Position numbers and translations under genes: made by a program. The notes below the pieces were generated by a model. It was given only the letters and a program-made list of their open reading frames with translations. It had not been told where the DNA came from and ran no database searches. From Bryobacteraceae bacterium (lineage in GTDB: Bacteria > Acidobacteriota > Terriglobia > Bryobacterales > Bryobacteraceae), in contig JANWXD010000023.1 of assembly GCA_025055455.1 (NCBI GenBank), forward strand, positions 1 to 62,290: a stretch of 62,290 nt of DNA. Direction: 5' to 3'. Position 1 is the first letter of the stretch; each line of letters begins with the position of its first letter. Below are positions 33,930 through 43,420 of this stretch, in pieces.

Positions 33930-34532
33930 CTATTCGTCGCCGCTCATGACGTATCCGCGGCGGGCAATCCGTTCGCCGGAAGCGCGATGACCTTCCGGAG
34001 ACATCTCTTTCACGCCCGCCGCGTCCACCCAGCGGTTGAAAAAGTTGAACAGCGCGCACACCGTGATGGCGTCGAAGATGGCCTCGTCGCTCCAGCCGGC
34101 GGCATGGAGGGCTTCGATGTCCTCCTGTCGGATCGATGGAGAGTCTGTGTTAACTTTCTCGACGAAGGCCAGCAGCGCCTTTTCGGCGTCGGAGATGGGG
34201 GCCGAATGGTAGTCTTCTAGCACGGCGCGCACCAGCGCCTCGTTTCCGAGCAGGGCCGCCGCACCGGCGGCGTGACTCTCGGTTCAAAACGGACAGTGGT
34301 TCCGGCGCGAGGTGAACGCCGCGATCAGCTCCCGCCAACCGGGGCTCAGCGGCGAGGGCCCGCGCATCACCGCTTGGGTGAGGCGTTCCAGGGGTTTGCC
34401 CACCTCCGGCTTGAAAGCGAAAAGATACAAGATGCCAGGCACCTCTACCCTGCTGGCCCGCAGCGTCTCGATCGCACGCCGGTACCCGCCTGCCGCCTTC
34501 TCCCGCGCCTCTCGCAGGTAGAGCTCTTTCAC
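33930..34532 (-). CDS. AhpD/carboxymuconolactone decarboxylase-like selenoprotein (in-frame TGA at 34284-34286)
   Basis: A 200-residue protein if TGA is read as selenocysteine. From GTG 34532 the first 82 codons end at NHCPF, then TGA, then TESHAAGAAALLGNEALVRAV in the same frame to a stop at 33930. This gives CPFU at residues 80-83 and His87, exactly the CxxCxxxH motif of AhpD-like peroxidases with Sec in place of the second Cys; the Glu of WRELIAAF precedes it as in the family. Twelve nt after the TGA is a 6-bp hairpin with loop GGTGC, suited to SelB. The GTG overlaps the gamma-glutamyltransferase stop (GTGA). Without selenocysteine it would be two half-genes. Confidence 0.85.
34255..34271 (-). 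promoter_or_regulatory. SECIS-like hairpin
   Basis: On the minus strand GCCGCC (34271-34266), loop GGTGC, GGCGGC (34260-34255). The stem starts 12 nt after the TGA and the loop 18 nt after it, in the range of bacterial SECIS elements, and the loop has the expected G and U. Confidence 0.65.
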
Positions 34533-36235
34533 CGGTTGGTCCCCGTCTCGAAATACGGATCCGGCTCCGGCACCGCGGCGCCGTCTTTGCGCGGGCACGA
34601 AGCCCCGTAGTTGACGCGCGTGGCCGAGTCGTGCATCACGGCCTGGCCGCCGCCGACCAAATCGTCGAAGTCTTTGCGCTCGTCGAGAATGTGGCCCCGC
34701 CGCTTGAGTTCCGCGCGCACCTCCGCCGGCACCCGGCCCTCGATGAGCAAATCGCAGCCTCCGAAATTCAGCTTGGTGAACCGCGGGGCTTCCAACGCCG
34801 CCTGCAAGTTCATTCCGTGGTCCACGATGTTGGAGACGAACTGCGCGTGGGCCTGGGCCTGGCTGAGGCCGCCCATGATCCCGAATCCGATATGCAGGTG
34901 ATCCTTTTCCATGAAGGCCGGTATGGTGGTGTGAAACGGGCGCTTGCGCGGCGCCAGGGCATTAGGATGTTTTTCGTCGAAGTGAAACAGGCCGGCTCGG
35001 TTGTGCAGGTGGAACCCCATGCCCTCGACCACGATGCCCGAACCGAAGGGCAGATAGATGCTCTGGATCAGCGAAACGATATTGCCCTCCCGGTCCACCA
35101 CTGACAAGTAGACCGTATCGCCGGAGGAAGCAAGAGGCTGGCCCGGCGAGACTTCACAACGGGCCCGTTCCGCATCGATCAGCGCGGCACGTCGGGCGGC
35201 ATAGTCCTTGCTCAGCAGGCCCGCTACCGGCACGGAAACGAATCGGGGGTCGGCGACGTAGCGCGCCAGGTCTTGGTAGGCCAGTTTCTGCGCCTCGATC
35301 TTGTAGTGGAAATCGTCCGCGCTGCCTGGCCTCAGCGCGCCGATGGGAAACCGCTCGAGGATATTCAGCATCTCTAGCGCGGCGATGCCTTGGCTGTTGG
35401 GCGGAATCTGGTAGATTCTCCAGCCGCGGTATTCCGTCCAGATGGGCGTCACCCATTCGGCCTGGAACTCGCTCAAGTCGGAAGCATCCATCGTGCCGCC
35501 AAGCCGGCGTGAGGTCCGCAGGATCGCCTCCGCGATCGGGCCTTTGTAAAAGGCCGCCGCGCCTTGCTCGGCCACGAGCTCGAGGGCCCGGGCCAGTTCC
35601 GCGTTCCGCCACACTTCACCCACGCGCGGGGCGCGTCCCTGGGGCAGGTACAGGCGCCGGGCGTGTTCGTCTCGCCGCAACTTGCTTTCCGAAGCCGCCC
35701 AGGCCGCCTGGATCAGTTCCGTGACCGGAAAGCCGTGCGTGGCGTAGTAGATGGCCGGCCGGAAGAGCTCCCGCCACGGGAGCCGCCCGAAGCGCTGGTG
35801 CAGCTTCGCCCATCCCTCGACGCACCCGGGCACCGTCACCGAATGGATGCCCTCCTGCGGCATCGCGGTGAATCCCTTGCTGCGGAGAAACTCCAGACTG
35901 AGCCGTTTGGGCGCCCAGCCGCTGGCGTTCAGCCCGGTCGGTTCCTTCGTCCGGGCGCTCCAGTGAATCGCGAACAGGTCGCCCCCCATGCCGTTCATCA
36001 TCGGCTCGACGACGTTGAGAACCGCATTGGCGGCAATCGCGGCGTCGACGGCGGAGCCCCCGCGGGCCAGCACCTGTGCGCCTGCCTGCGACGCCAGGGT
36101 CTGGCTCGTCGCCACGATGCCGCGCTCCGTGATGACCATGGAGCGGGCGTGCGTGCGATCCACGGAAAGCGCCCGAGCCGAGAACATCGTGACAAGATAA
36201 ATCATCCCAACGACGCCGGGACCTGCCCTCCGCAT
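34529..36235 (-). CDS. ggt: Gamma-glutamyltransferase
   Basis: A 568-residue Ntn hydrolase precursor that cleaves the gamma-glutamyl bond of glutathione and related compounds. A signal-like helix is at about residues 8-24. The N-terminal region has GGSAVDAAIAANAVLNVVEP and GMGGDLFAIHW; the self-processing threonine is in ASSGDTVYLSVVDREGNIVS (Thr at about 374), followed by the FGSGIVVEGMGFHLHN segment. The glycine-rich GIMGG near residue 465 is also conserved. Its stop overlaps the start of the selenoprotein gene by 4 nt. Transcribed from a TAGAAT box 10 nt before the ATG, divergent from secA. Confidence 0.93.
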   Translation of the reverse strand: MRRAGPGVVGMIYLVTMFSARALSVDRTHARSMVITERGIVATSQTLASQAGAQVLARGGSAVDAAIAANAVLNVVEPMMNGMGGDLFAIHWSARTKEPTGLNASGWAPKRLSLEFLRSKGFTAMPQEGIHSVTVPGCVEGWAKLHQRFGRLPWRELFRPAIYYATHGFPVTELIQAAWAASESKLRRDEHARRLYLPQGRAPRVGEVWRNAELARALELVAEQGAAAFYKGPIAEAILRTSRRLGGTMDASDLSEFQAEWVTPIWTEYRGWRIYQIPPNSQGIAALEMLNILERFPIGALRPGSADDFHYKIEAQKLAYQDLARYVADPRFVSVPVAGLLSKDYAARRAALIDAERARCEVSPGQPLASSGDTVYLSVVDREGNIVSLIQSIYLPFGSGIVVEGMGFHLHNRAGLFHFDEKHPNALAPRKRPFHTTIPAFMEKDHLHIGFGIMGGLSQAQAHAQFVSNIVDHGMNLQAALEAPRFTKLNFGGCDLLIEGRVPAEVRAELKRRGHILDERKDFDDLVGGGQAVMHDSATRVNYGASCPRKDGAAVPEPDPYFETGTNR

Positions 36236-36245
36236 GGGAGTCCTT

Positions 36246-36282
36246 ATTCTATCTCAGCGCGCAGGCCGCGCTACGCTAGAAT
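36246..36282. promoter_or_regulatory. Divergent -10 boxes of ggt (minus) and secA (plus)
   Basis: Minus strand TAGAAT (36251-36246) ends 10 nt before ATG 36235. Plus strand GCTAGAAT has TAGAAT at 36277-36282, 18 nt before the secA ATG at 36301. Neither gene has a clear Shine-Dalgarno. Confidence 0.4.
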
Positions 36283-36300
36283 GGAATCACACGCTTCCCT

Positions 36301-39159
36301 ATGCTCAACCGGCTCATCGCCAAAATCTTCGGCACCCACCACGAGCGGCAGCTCAAGAAACTCCAGCCGTTGGTTGCGGCGATCAACGACCTCGAGCCCC
36401 GCGTCCGTCAGCTCTCCGACGACGAGCTCGCCCGCAAGACGATCGAATTCAAGGAACGCCTCGCCCAGGGGGCCAGCTTGGATGATCTGCTCATCGAGGC
36501 CTTCGCCGTGGTGCGCGAAGCCGCTCGCCGGACCCTCAACATGCGCCACTTCGACGTGCAGTTGATCGGCGGCATCGTGCTCCACCAAGGCAAGATCGCC
36601 GAGATGAAGACCGGCGAGGGCAAGACGCTGGTGGCCACGCTTCCGGCCTACCTCAACGCGCTGGAGGGCAAAGGCGTCCACATCGTCACGGTCAACGATT
36701 ACCTGGCGAAGCGCGACGCCGAGTGGATGGGCAAGATCTACCGCTTCCTGGGGCTGACGGTGGGAGTCATCGTCCACGACCTCGACGACCGCCAGCGCCG
36801 CGCAGCCTATGCCTGCGACATCACGTACGGCACCAACAACGAGTTGGGCTTCGATTACCTGCGCGACAACATGAAGTTCCGCCTGGAGGACTGCGTCCAG
36901 CGCGGCCACCATTACGCCATCGTGGACGAAGTCGACTCCATCCTGATCGACGAAGCCCGCACCCCGCTCATCATCTCCGGCCCGAGCGAAGAATCCACCG
37001 ACAAGTACTACAAGGTGGACCGCATCATTCCCAAGCTCATCCGCGGAGAGGTCATCGAAGGCAAAGAGCCCGGCGAGAAGTATTACACCGGCGACTACAC
37101 CGTGGATGAGAAGCACCGCACGGTGGCCCTCACCGACGAGGGATTCGAAAAAGCGGCGCGCCTGCTCGGTCTGAAGAGCCTCTGGGACATCGAGACCATC
37201 GAGTGGAAGCACCACGTCGAGCAGGCCCTCAAGGCCCACGTGCTGTTCCACCGCGACAAGGACTACATCGTCAAGGATGGCCAGGTCATCATCGTGGACG
37301 AGTTCACGGGCCGCTTGATGCCCGGCCGCCGCTGGAGCGACGGCCTCCACCAGGCCATCGAGGCGAAAGAAGGCGTCAAGATCGAGCGGGAAAACCAGAC
37401 GCTGGCCACCATCACCTTCCAGAACTACTTCCGGCTGTACAAGAAGCTGGCGGGCATGACGGGCACTGCCGAGACCGAAGCGGCCGAATTCAACAAGATT
37501 TACAACCTGGACGTCGTCGTGATCCCGACCAACAAGCCCCTGATTCGCCGCGAGTACGACGACATCGTCTACCGCACCGAGGAAGAGAAGTGGCGTAACG
37601 TCGCCAAAGAGATCAAAGCCTGCCAGGAGCGGGGCCAGCCGGTTTTGGTGGGCACCATCTCGGTCGAAAAGTCCGAGAAGCTGTCGGCCATCTTGAAGCG
37701 CATGGGCGTCAAGCACGAGGTGCTGAACGCCAAGCACCACGAACGCGAGGCGTACATCGTCGCCCAGGCGGGACGCAAAGGCGCCGTCACCGTCTCCACC
37801 AACATGGCCGGCCGCGGTACCGACATCCTGCTCGGCGGCAACCCGGAGTTCATGGCCAAGGAAGCCTGCCTGAAGGACAAGCTCGCCGAGCAGATCCCCG
37901 AATCCCAGTGGAAGTTCCTGCCCGACGAGCAGTTCTACTACTTCCAGCATCAGGGTCACTACTACCGCGTTCCCCGCGCCAAGTGGGAAGAAATCTACAG
38001 CAAGTTCAAAGAGCAGTGCGACCGCGAGCACGACGAAGTCGTGGCGTTGGGGGGGTTGCACATCATCGGCACGGAACGCCACGAGGCGCGGCGCATTGAC
38101 AACCAGCTTCGCGGCCGCGCCGGACGCCAAGGCGATCCCGGCTCGTCCCGTTTCTACCTGTCCCTGCAGGACGATCTGCTGCGCATCTTCGGTGGCGACC
38201 GCATCCAGAACCTCATGCTCCGCCTCGGCATGGAGGAGGACGTTCCGATCGAGTCCCGGCTCATCACCAAGCGCATCGCCAAGGCCCAGCAGGCCGTCGA
38301 GGCCCAAAACTTCGCCGCGCGCAAGCACCTGCTCGAGTACGACGACGTCATGAACAAGCAGCGCCAGGCCGTCTACGGCATGCGCCGGCAGCTGCTGGAG
38401 GGCAAGGACCAAAAAGAGCGGGTCCTGGAAATGGTGCGCGGCATCGTTAGTTCCTTCGTCGCGACCCGGTGCCCGGAGAACGTCCATCCCGATGAATGGG
38501 ACCTGCTCGGGCTTCAGACCGACGTGCTGAGTCAATTCGGCGTCAAGATCGCCATCGAGGAGCTTCGGAACCTCAACGCCGCCGAGATCGAAGACCACAT
38601 CTACGACCAGCTGGTCCGCAAGTACGAAGAAAAGGAACGCATGATCGGGCCCGAGGTCATGCGGGAAACCGAGCGGTTCATCATGCTCCACGTCATCGAC
38701 GAGCAGTGGAAGGATCACCTGCTGTCCATGGACCACCTCAAGGAGGGGATCGGGCTGCGCGGTTACGGTCAGAAGGATCCGCTCGTCGAGTACAAGAAAG
38801 AGTCCTTCCTGCTCTTCCAGGCGATGATGGACCGTTTCGAGGACGAGACCGTCCGCTACCTGTTCTTCCTCAAACCGGTGGAAGCCCCTCCGCTCCCCTA
38901 CCGCGAGGAGCCCAAAGAGTCGGAAGAGTCCCTCGAGCTGGCGGGCGTGGTGGAGACCCAACGGGCCGCAACGCACGCCTCGATTCAAGATTTCACCCGT
39001 AATATCCAGCGCAAAAAGGAGCGGGAACTGGCCGAGGTGCAGTTTGCCGGCGCCGGGGCTGTCGCCACCCAGACCGTGGTGAAGGGCAAGAAAGTAGGAC
39101 GCAACGAGCCGTGCCCCTGTGGCAGCGGCAAAAAGTACAAGAAATGCTGCGGAGCTTAG
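36301..39159 (+). CDS. secA: Protein translocase ATPase SecA
   Basis: A 952-residue motor that drives pre-proteins through SecYEG. Motifs: Walker [21 protein letters not shown] (about residues 102-121), DEAD-type [17 protein letters not shown] (about 208-224), [19 protein letters not shown] (about 499-517), [18 protein letters not shown] (about 605-622), and the C-terminal SEC-C zinc finger [18 protein letters not shown] (about 932-949). Length is slightly above E. coli SecA (901). Fits the heavy secretome nearby. Its final codons overlap the next gene by 16 nt. Confidence 0.98.
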   Translation: MLNRLIAKIFGTHHERQLKKLQPLVAAINDLEPRVRQLSDDELARKTIEFKERLAQGASLDDLLIEAFAVVREAARRTLNMRHFDVQLIGGIVLHQGKIAEMKTGEGKTLVATLPAYLNALEGKGVHIVTVNDYLAKRDAEWMGKIYRFLGLTVGVIVHDLDDRQRRAAYACDITYGTNNELGFDYLRDNMKFRLEDCVQRGHHYAIVDEVDSILIDEARTPLIISGPSEESTDKYYKVDRIIPKLIRGEVIEGKEPGEKYYTGDYTVDEKHRTVALTDEGFEKAARLLGLKSLWDIETIEWKHHVEQALKAHVLFHRDKDYIVKDGQVIIVDEFTGRLMPGRRWSDGLHQAIEAKEGVKIERENQTLATITFQNYFRLYKKLAGMTGTAETEAAEFNKIYNLDVVVIPTNKPLIRREYDDIVYRTEEEKWRNVAKEIKACQERGQPVLVGTISVEKSEKLSAILKRMGVKHEVLNAKHHEREAYIVAQAGRKGAVTVSTNMAGRGTDILLGGNPEFMAKEACLKDKLAEQIPESQWKFLPDEQFYYFQHQGHYYRVPRAKWEEIYSKFKEQCDREHDEVVALGGLHIIGTERHEARRIDNQLRGRAGRQGDPGSSRFYLSLQDDLLRIFGGDRIQNLMLRLGMEEDVPIESRLITKRIAKAQQAVEAQNFAARKHLLEYDDVMNKQRQAVYGMRRQLLEGKDQKERVLEMVRGIVSSFVATRCPENVHPDEWDLLGLQTDVLSQFGVKIAIEELRNLNAAEIEDHIYDQLVRKYEEKERMIGPEVMRETERFIMLHVIDEQWKDHLLSMDHLKEGIGLRGYGQKDPLVEYKKESFLLFQAMMDRFEDETVRYLFFLKPVEAPPLPYREEPKESEESLELAGVVETQRAATHASIQDFTRNIQRKKERELAEVQFAGAGAVATQTVVKGKKVGRNEPCPCGSGKKYKKCCGA

Positions 39160-40148
39160 TTCTCGCCTTGCTATTGGTGCTGCCCGGCGCTCAGGCTGGA
39201 ATCTGGCCGGACCAGTTCGGCGTGTTCACCAAGGTCTCGGCCCGCCCCGTTGCCCCTCCCGCTGCCGACCGCGCCATATGGGAGGAGTACGGGCTAGAAG
39301 AGGCGGAGGAGGTGGAGTACGCTTCGGGAACCCTACGGTTTTCCGCCGTCGCCTGGCGCCTGAAAGATCCCACTAGCGCCTTGGCTGCGTTTCAGTGGCA
39401 GCGTCCGCCCGATGCCGAACCTTCCGAAATCGGCAGGTTGGCCGCAGCCACTCCCCAAGCGTTGTGGCTCGCCTTCGGCAACTATTTGTTCCGGTTTCAA
39501 GGCCGCAAGCCGGAAATCGCGGAACTGGCCGGTTTGTTCGACCGGCTGCCACGGCTGGACCAATCCTCGCTTCCTACTCTCACCGATTACTTGCCGAAGG
39601 CGGATCGCACCCCCAACTCGGAACGCTTCGTCATCGGGCCGGCCTCGCTGGAACGATTCGAACCGCGGGTGCCGCCTTCCGTAGCCGCGTTCCACTACGG
39701 CACCGAAGCGCAACTGGCGCGGTACCGCAGCCCGCGAGGCGAAATGAGCCTGGCGTTGTTTTCGTATCCCACTCCCCACATCGCCCGCGAGCGGCTGGAG
39801 GCCTTCCAGAAGCTCGACGGCGCCATAGCCAAACGCGCCGGGCCATTGATTGCCGTGATTTTCTCCCCGCCCGATCCCGATGCCGCTGAGCGTCTGCTGG
39901 CCCGGGTGCAATACCGCGCCAGCTTGAGCTGGAGCGAGCTGATCCCGAGCAAACGCGACGACCTTGGAGATCTCATCCTGACCATTCTGGCGTTGGTAGG
40001 GGTCTTGGTGCTCATCGCGCTGGCGGGAGGATTGGTCGTCGGCGGCGTTCGCTGGGCTTCCCGCGCGTGGTTCGGCGTTTCCGAGTCCGACCCGATGATC
40101 CGCCTTCACTTGGAGGATCGAGCGCCAGGTACCGGGTCGGGGCACTAG
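39144..40148 (+). CDS. DUF6599-like membrane-anchored protein
   Basis: A 334-residue protein with signal peptide ([19 protein letters not shown], residues 1-19), a ~255-residue extracytoplasmic domain and one C-terminal membrane helix ([25 protein letters not shown], about 282-306). The order and phrases such as [27 protein letters not shown] fit the acidobacterial DUF6599 family, whose role is unknown. The ATG lies within the secA stop region (16-nt overlap), so the two are translated together; a role in secretion quality or envelope maintenance is only inferred from that. Confidence 0.65.
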   Translation: MLRSLVLALLLVLPGAQAGIWPDQFGVFTKVSARPVAPPAADRAIWEEYGLEEAEEVEYASGTLRFSAVAWRLKDPTSALAAFQWQRPPDAEPSEIGRLAAATPQALWLAFGNYLFRFQGRKPEIAELAGLFDRLPRLDQSSLPTLTDYLPKADRTPNSERFVIGPASLERFEPRVPPSVAAFHYGTEAQLARYRSPRGEMSLALFSYPTPHIARERLEAFQKLDGAIAKRAGPLIAVIFSPPDPDAAERLLARVQYRASLSWSELIPSKRDDLGDLILTILALVGVLVLIALAGGLVVGGVRWASRAWFGVSESDPMIRLHLEDRAPGTGSGH

Positions 40149-40315
40149 CGCCCTCGTGTCGAACAACTTCAACGGCGTCCGTAACTTAGAGCGGAACTTG
40201 TCGGGTTTCTTCGTCCGTTTTCAGCTGGCGGCGGCTGCTGAGCCCGGGCGCGGGTGGCCGCTAAGCCGTTTCAGCCAAACGGCTTGCCGCTGCCAACTTT
40301 CCGGTCTTTTTTTGC

Positions 40316-40344
40316 TTGACTTGCACCTCGGCTCGGACTAATAT
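40316..40344 (+). promoter_or_regulatory. Strong sigma-70-type promoter
   Basis: TTGACT (40316-40321), a 17-nt spacer, and TAATAT (40339-40344). This is the best consensus promoter of the window. Transcription is expected to begin near 40351. Confidence 0.7.
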
Positions 40345-40350
40345 CCGAAT

Positions 40351-40464
40351 CACACAGGTTCTGACGGTTGTGTTTCCGTCGAGCTTGATTCTCCCAACAC
40401 AACGAGTCCTGCTGCGGCAGGGCAAATAAATGCTCACCTCCCTGAGAGGTGAGCATTTTTATTT
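40351..40464 (+). ncRNA. Predicted small RNA or rnj leader with terminator
   Basis: A ~114-nt transcript defined by a consensus promoter and a strong intrinsic terminator, with no reading frame of note. Predicted folds inside are GACGG/CCGTC (40363-40380), a CCTGC/GCAGG hairpin (40408-40421) and the terminator. The terminator arm and loop contain CACCTCC, identical to the 16S anti-Shine-Dalgarno sequence, so pairing with mRNA start sites is conceivable. As it ends about 104 nt before rnj and points the same way, it could instead be a leader with an attenuator. I do not recognise an Rfam family. Confidence 0.5.
40428..40464 (+). terminator. Intrinsic terminator
   Basis: AAATGCTCACCTC (40428-40440), loop CCTGA, GAGGTGAGCATTT (40446-40458), then TTTATTT. 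A 13-bp perfect stem followed by a T-rich tail; A-rich on the other side, so it might also act on the opposite strand. Confidence 0.85.
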
Positions 40465-40555
40465 CAAGCCGCATTCCACGTTTTCATTATTAACTAACTG
40501 AAAAGGAACTACTTTCCGAAAGGGGAGCGGAGTCTGCCGGCAAGCTGTGCTACGC

Positions 40556-40561
40556 TAAAGT
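40556..40561 (+). promoter_or_regulatory. -10 box (TAAAGT) 7 nt before rnj
   Basis: GCTAAAGT ends 7 nt before ATG 40569. It would give RNase J a leaderless mRNA independent of the upstream RNA unit. The -35 region is weak. Confidence 0.35.
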
Positions 40562-40568
40562 GTTTCCT

Positions 40569-42239
40569 ATGGCCTCTAACGTCCTCCAGGTGATTCCGTT
40601 GGGCGGCTTGGGGGAGTTCGGCATGAATTCCCTGGCCCTCCGCTACGGTGACGACATCGTGGTCATCGACGCCGGCATGATGTTCCCCGAGGACGAGCTG
40701 CCCGGCGTGGACATTGTAACGCCCGACTTCAGTTATCTGGTCCAGAATCGCCAGCACGTCCGCGCTCTGATCCTGACCCACGGCCATGAGGATCACATCG
40801 GCGCGGTACCCTTTCTGCTGGCGGAGTTGAATTTGCCCGTTTACGGCACGCCCTTCACCCTAGCGCTGGTCGAGCGCCGCCTCGAGGAGCACGAGCTCGA
40901 AACGCAACCCGAGCTGCACCCTGTCCGGCCTGGCGACAGGATTCGGATCGGGCCTTTTCAGGTGGAATTCATCCACGTTACCCACTCGATGGTCCACTGC
41001 GTGGCCCTGGCCATCACCACCCCGCTCGGCGTCGTCATCCACACCGGCGACTTCAAGATCGATCCGACCCCCACCGACAATGAGCTCTTTGACTTGCACA
41101 GCTTGGCCGATTATGGGCGCCGGGGTGTGCTTCTTTTGCTTTCGGACTCGACCAACGTGGACCGCCCCGGCTACACCGAGAGCGAGCGCGCCGTGCGTCC
41201 GCGCTTCGAGGACATCCTCAACCGCGCCGAGCGCCGCGTCGTCGTGTCCTGCTTCAGCTCTTCGATTCACCGCATCCAGCAACTCGTCGACTTGGCGGTG
41301 GAATTCCGGCGCAGGGTCGCGTTTGTCGGACGCAGTATGCTCCATGTCACCGAAATCGCCCATTCCCTGGGCCTGCTGCGCATCCCAAACGGACTGCTCC
41401 TGCGCCCGCAGGACATCATGCAAGCCCCGCCGTCGAAAGTCTTGGTGCTGATCGCCGGAAGCCAAGGGGAGCCCATGTCGGCGCTGTACCGCGTGGCAGT
41501 AGACGACCACCGCTACCTTTCGGTCGAACAGGGCGACACTGTCGTGCTGAGCGCTCGCATCATTCCGGGCAACGAAAAGGCGATTTATCGCATGATCAAC
41601 CACCTGGCCCGGCGCGGCGCCGACATCTGGTACGGCGCGATGAATCCTCCCGTCCACGTCTCCGGGCACGGCAGCCAGGAAGAGTTGAAGCTCATGCTGA
41701 ACCTCGTGCGACCCCGTTACTTCGTACCCATCCACGGCGAGTACCGGCAGCTGGCCCGGCACGTCTCTTTGGCTGCCCATCTGCGGGATCAAGGCCTCGA
41801 AGAAGCCTTCGTTCTGGAAACCGGAGAGACCCTCGTGATCGACGAACGGGGCGCCCGCAAAGGCGAGCGCGTTCCGGTGGGCCGAGTCTGCATCGACAGC
41901 GGCTCGCTCGATGAAGTGGTCGAGGACGTCGTGATTCGCGACCGCCGGCATTTGTCCGAAGACGGCTTCGTGCTGCCGATCATCGCCATCGACAAGCACA
42001 CGGGCAAGACCGAAGGCACGCCGGAAATCGTGAGCCGGGGCTTTGTGGCCGCCGAGGACGGCTCCGGACTGCTCGAGCGGGCCCGCAAAGTGGTGCTGCG
42101 GACTCTCGAGTCTTCCACGCCCGAGGAGCGGGCCGACTGGGGATTGATGAAGGAAAAGATCCGTACGGATTTGCGCCGTTTCATCGCGCGCGAAACCTCA
42201 CGCCGCCCCTTGATCGTCCCCGTCATCCTCGAGGTGTAA
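40569..42239 (+). CDS. rnj: Ribonuclease J
   Basis: A 556-residue metallo-beta-lactamase-fold ribonuclease with 5'-3' exo- and endonuclease activity. The metal motif LTHGHEDHIGAVPFLL (HxHxDH, about residues 72-87), the VTHSMVHCVALAI and IHTGDFKID motifs, and the beta-CASP motifs SDSTNVDRPGYTESE, GRSMLHVTEIA and VHVSGHGSQEELKLML (about 360-375) are complete. The C-terminal dimerisation domain is present. ATG 40569 is preferred to GTG 40560. Confidence 0.95.
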   Translation: MASNVLQVIPLGGLGEFGMNSLALRYGDDIVVIDAGMMFPEDELPGVDIVTPDFSYLVQNRQHVRALILTHGHEDHIGAVPFLLAELNLPVYGTPFTLALVERRLEEHELETQPELHPVRPGDRIRIGPFQVEFIHVTHSMVHCVALAITTPLGVVIHTGDFKIDPTPTDNELFDLHSLADYGRRGVLLLLSDSTNVDRPGYTESERAVRPRFEDILNRAERRVVVSCFSSSIHRIQQLVDLAVEFRRRVAFVGRSMLHVTEIAHSLGLLRIPNGLLLRPQDIMQAPPSKVLVLIAGSQGEPMSALYRVAVDDHRYLSVEQGDTVVLSARIIPGNEKAIYRMINHLARRGADIWYGAMNPPVHVSGHGSQEELKLMLNLVRPRYFVPIHGEYRQLARHVSLAAHLRDQGLEEAFVLETGETLVIDERGARKGERVPVGRVCIDSGSLDEVVEDVVIRDRRHLSEDGFVLPIIAIDKHTGKTEGTPEIVSRGFVAAEDGSGLLERARKVVLRTLESSTPEERADWGLMKEKIRTDLRRFIARETSRRPLIVPVILEV

Positions 42240-42254
42240 CCGGCGTCCGCGCGC

Positions 42255-43253
42255 TCACCGGTAGTCCGACGGGCGCAGCCCCTTGCGGTATCCGCCGAAT
42301 CCGAAGGGAGTGGCCCGATACTCACCGACCAGCGCGACGTCGCCGCGCGGAGCGATCTGGTCCTCCAGCCCCAGGGCCCAGTAACAGGCGTTGACCAGCA
42401 GTCGCCGGAAGCCTTCGCTCAGCAGATCCTGCGAGGAACCCATAGTGGTCGTGAATACGCGGGCCGGCTTGCCGCGGGCACCAGTATAGGTCCGCACCCA
42501 CGCGACCGGCATCATCGGGTCGTTCTGCCCGCCGGCGACGGGAGGCGAGGAAGGTTCCATACCCTCCAGCACTTGGCCGAGCACCAGCGGACGGCTATCG
42601 CCGGGCAACGGCAGGCGCACGGCGTAAACATCGGTGGGTCCCCAGATGTCGCCGTCGGAGATGCCTCGCAAAATGGGATGGTTGCGCTCACTGGGAACCA
42701 CAATGCCGCGCGTGCTCTGCTGGCCGTGACGCCCGTGGTGGCGGATCCAGGTTTCGCCCAGCACCCGCCGTCCGAAGCCCCCTTCCCAGCCCGGCTCCTT
42801 GCTGTTCCAACTCCACTGCCGGTACGTCGGACTGGCGCGTAGATCGAAGGCGTGCGTGGAAGTGCGCAAGGCGACGATGGGCCTCCCGGACTCGACGTAA
42901 TCCACGATGTGCTTCATCTGTTCGTCGGGCAGGTCACGGAACCGCACGAACAGAACCATCAGGTCCGCGTGGCGCAAGCTTTCCAAGCCCGGGATGTTGT
43001 TCCGCCGATCCGGATTGATGAATCCGGTCTCCGGCTCGATGGCGAACAGCACGGTGCAGCGGAATCCGTGGCGCACGGCCAGAATTTTCGCCAGCTGCGG
43101 CAAGGCCTCTTCGGAGCGATACTCTTCGTCGCCACTGACGAGCACCACGTGTTTACCCGCTCCGGGACCGGACCGGCCCTCGAGCGCCAGAAACAGCTCC
43201 TGGGCATCGGCAGCCGCTGTGACGGCAGCTAGCAACAAGGCGCAGAGTCGCAT
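42255..43253 (-). CDS. Exported ThuA-like domain protein
   Basis: A 332-residue protein with a signal peptide (MRLCALLLAAVTAAADA). The core resembles the ThuA (trehalose utilisation, class I glutamine-amidotransferase-like) fold: HVVLVSGDEEYRSEEALPQ, LRHADLMVLFVRFRDLPDEQMKHIVDYVESGRPIVALRTSTHAF (seen at about 35-140), and NHPILRGI. Members may bind or modify sugars; no catalytic triad is obvious. A TAGGAT box ends 8 nt before the ATG at 43253. Convergent with rnj, 15 nt apart. Confidence 0.75.
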   Translation of the reverse strand: MRLCALLLAAVTAAADAQELFLALEGRSGPGAGKHVVLVSGDEEYRSEEALPQLAKILAVRHGFRCTVLFAIEPETGFINPDRRNNIPGLESLRHADLMVLFVRFRDLPDEQMKHIVDYVESGRPIVALRTSTHAFDLRASPTYRQWSWNSKEPGWEGGFGRRVLGETWIRHHGRHGQQSTRGIVVPSERNHPILRGISDGDIWGPTDVYAVRLPLPGDSRPLVLGQVLEGMEPSSPPVAGGQNDPMMPVAWVRTYTGARGKPARVFTTTMGSSQDLLSEGFRRLLVNACYWALGLEDQIAPRGDVALVGEYRATPFGFGGYRKGLRPSDYR

Positions 43254-43261
43254 CGCCGACG

Positions 43262-43267
43262 ATCCTA
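43262..43267 (-). promoter_or_regulatory. -10 box (TAGGAT) 8 nt before the ThuA-like start
   Basis: Minus strand TAGGAT followed by 8 nt and ATG 43253; no Shine-Dalgarno. Confidence 0.35.
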
Positions 43268-43356
43268 CCACCCCGAGCACGTCGCCGGCTTCGCCAACGG
43301 CGGGCTCCGGGCTCTAGGGTTGGGTTGCGGCGCTGCACGGCGCGCGAACTGGAAGT

Positions 43357-43417
43357 CGCTGACCGCCGAGCGCTGATCGCGGGTCGCTATGGCTGATCGC
43401 TGAACGCTGACAGCCGA
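43357..43417. repeat. Imperfect GCTGA repeats
   Basis: Four GCTGA units, three of them followed by an NCGC-type sequence, occur within ~60 bp (GCTGACCGC, GCTGATCGC, GCTGATCGC, GCTGACAGC). The units are irregularly spaced between the ThuA-like and HExxH genes. The function is unknown; such strings can be short intergenic repeats scattered in the genome. Confidence 0.5.
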
Positions 43418-43420
43418 GGG

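Larger units (their letters stand above)
40149..40568. other. Intergenic region holding an RNA transcription unit
   Basis: About 420 bp before rnj. The left part has a perfect 9-bp inverted repeat (AAGCCGTTT, loop CAGCC, AAACGGCTT; 40263-40285) without a directly following T-tract. The right part holds the promoter, transcribed segment and terminator described separately. No protein gene was seen. Confidence 0.7.

Noticed and set aside
34284-34286. The TGA as a real stop, making two separate small genes
   Set aside because: Frame, AhpD motif and conserved sequence continue after it, and the downstream half has no independent Shine-Dalgarno or motif start.
36271-38988. A 905-codon open frame on the minus strand opposite secA
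   Set aside because: It mirrors the codon positions of secA exactly and encodes no recognisable domain; open antisense frames are common at this GC content.
40263-40285. 9-bp perfect inverted repeat as terminator of the DUF6599-like gene
   Set aside because: No T-tract follows directly; the T-run at 40307-40313 is 20 nt away and belongs to the region of the next promoter.
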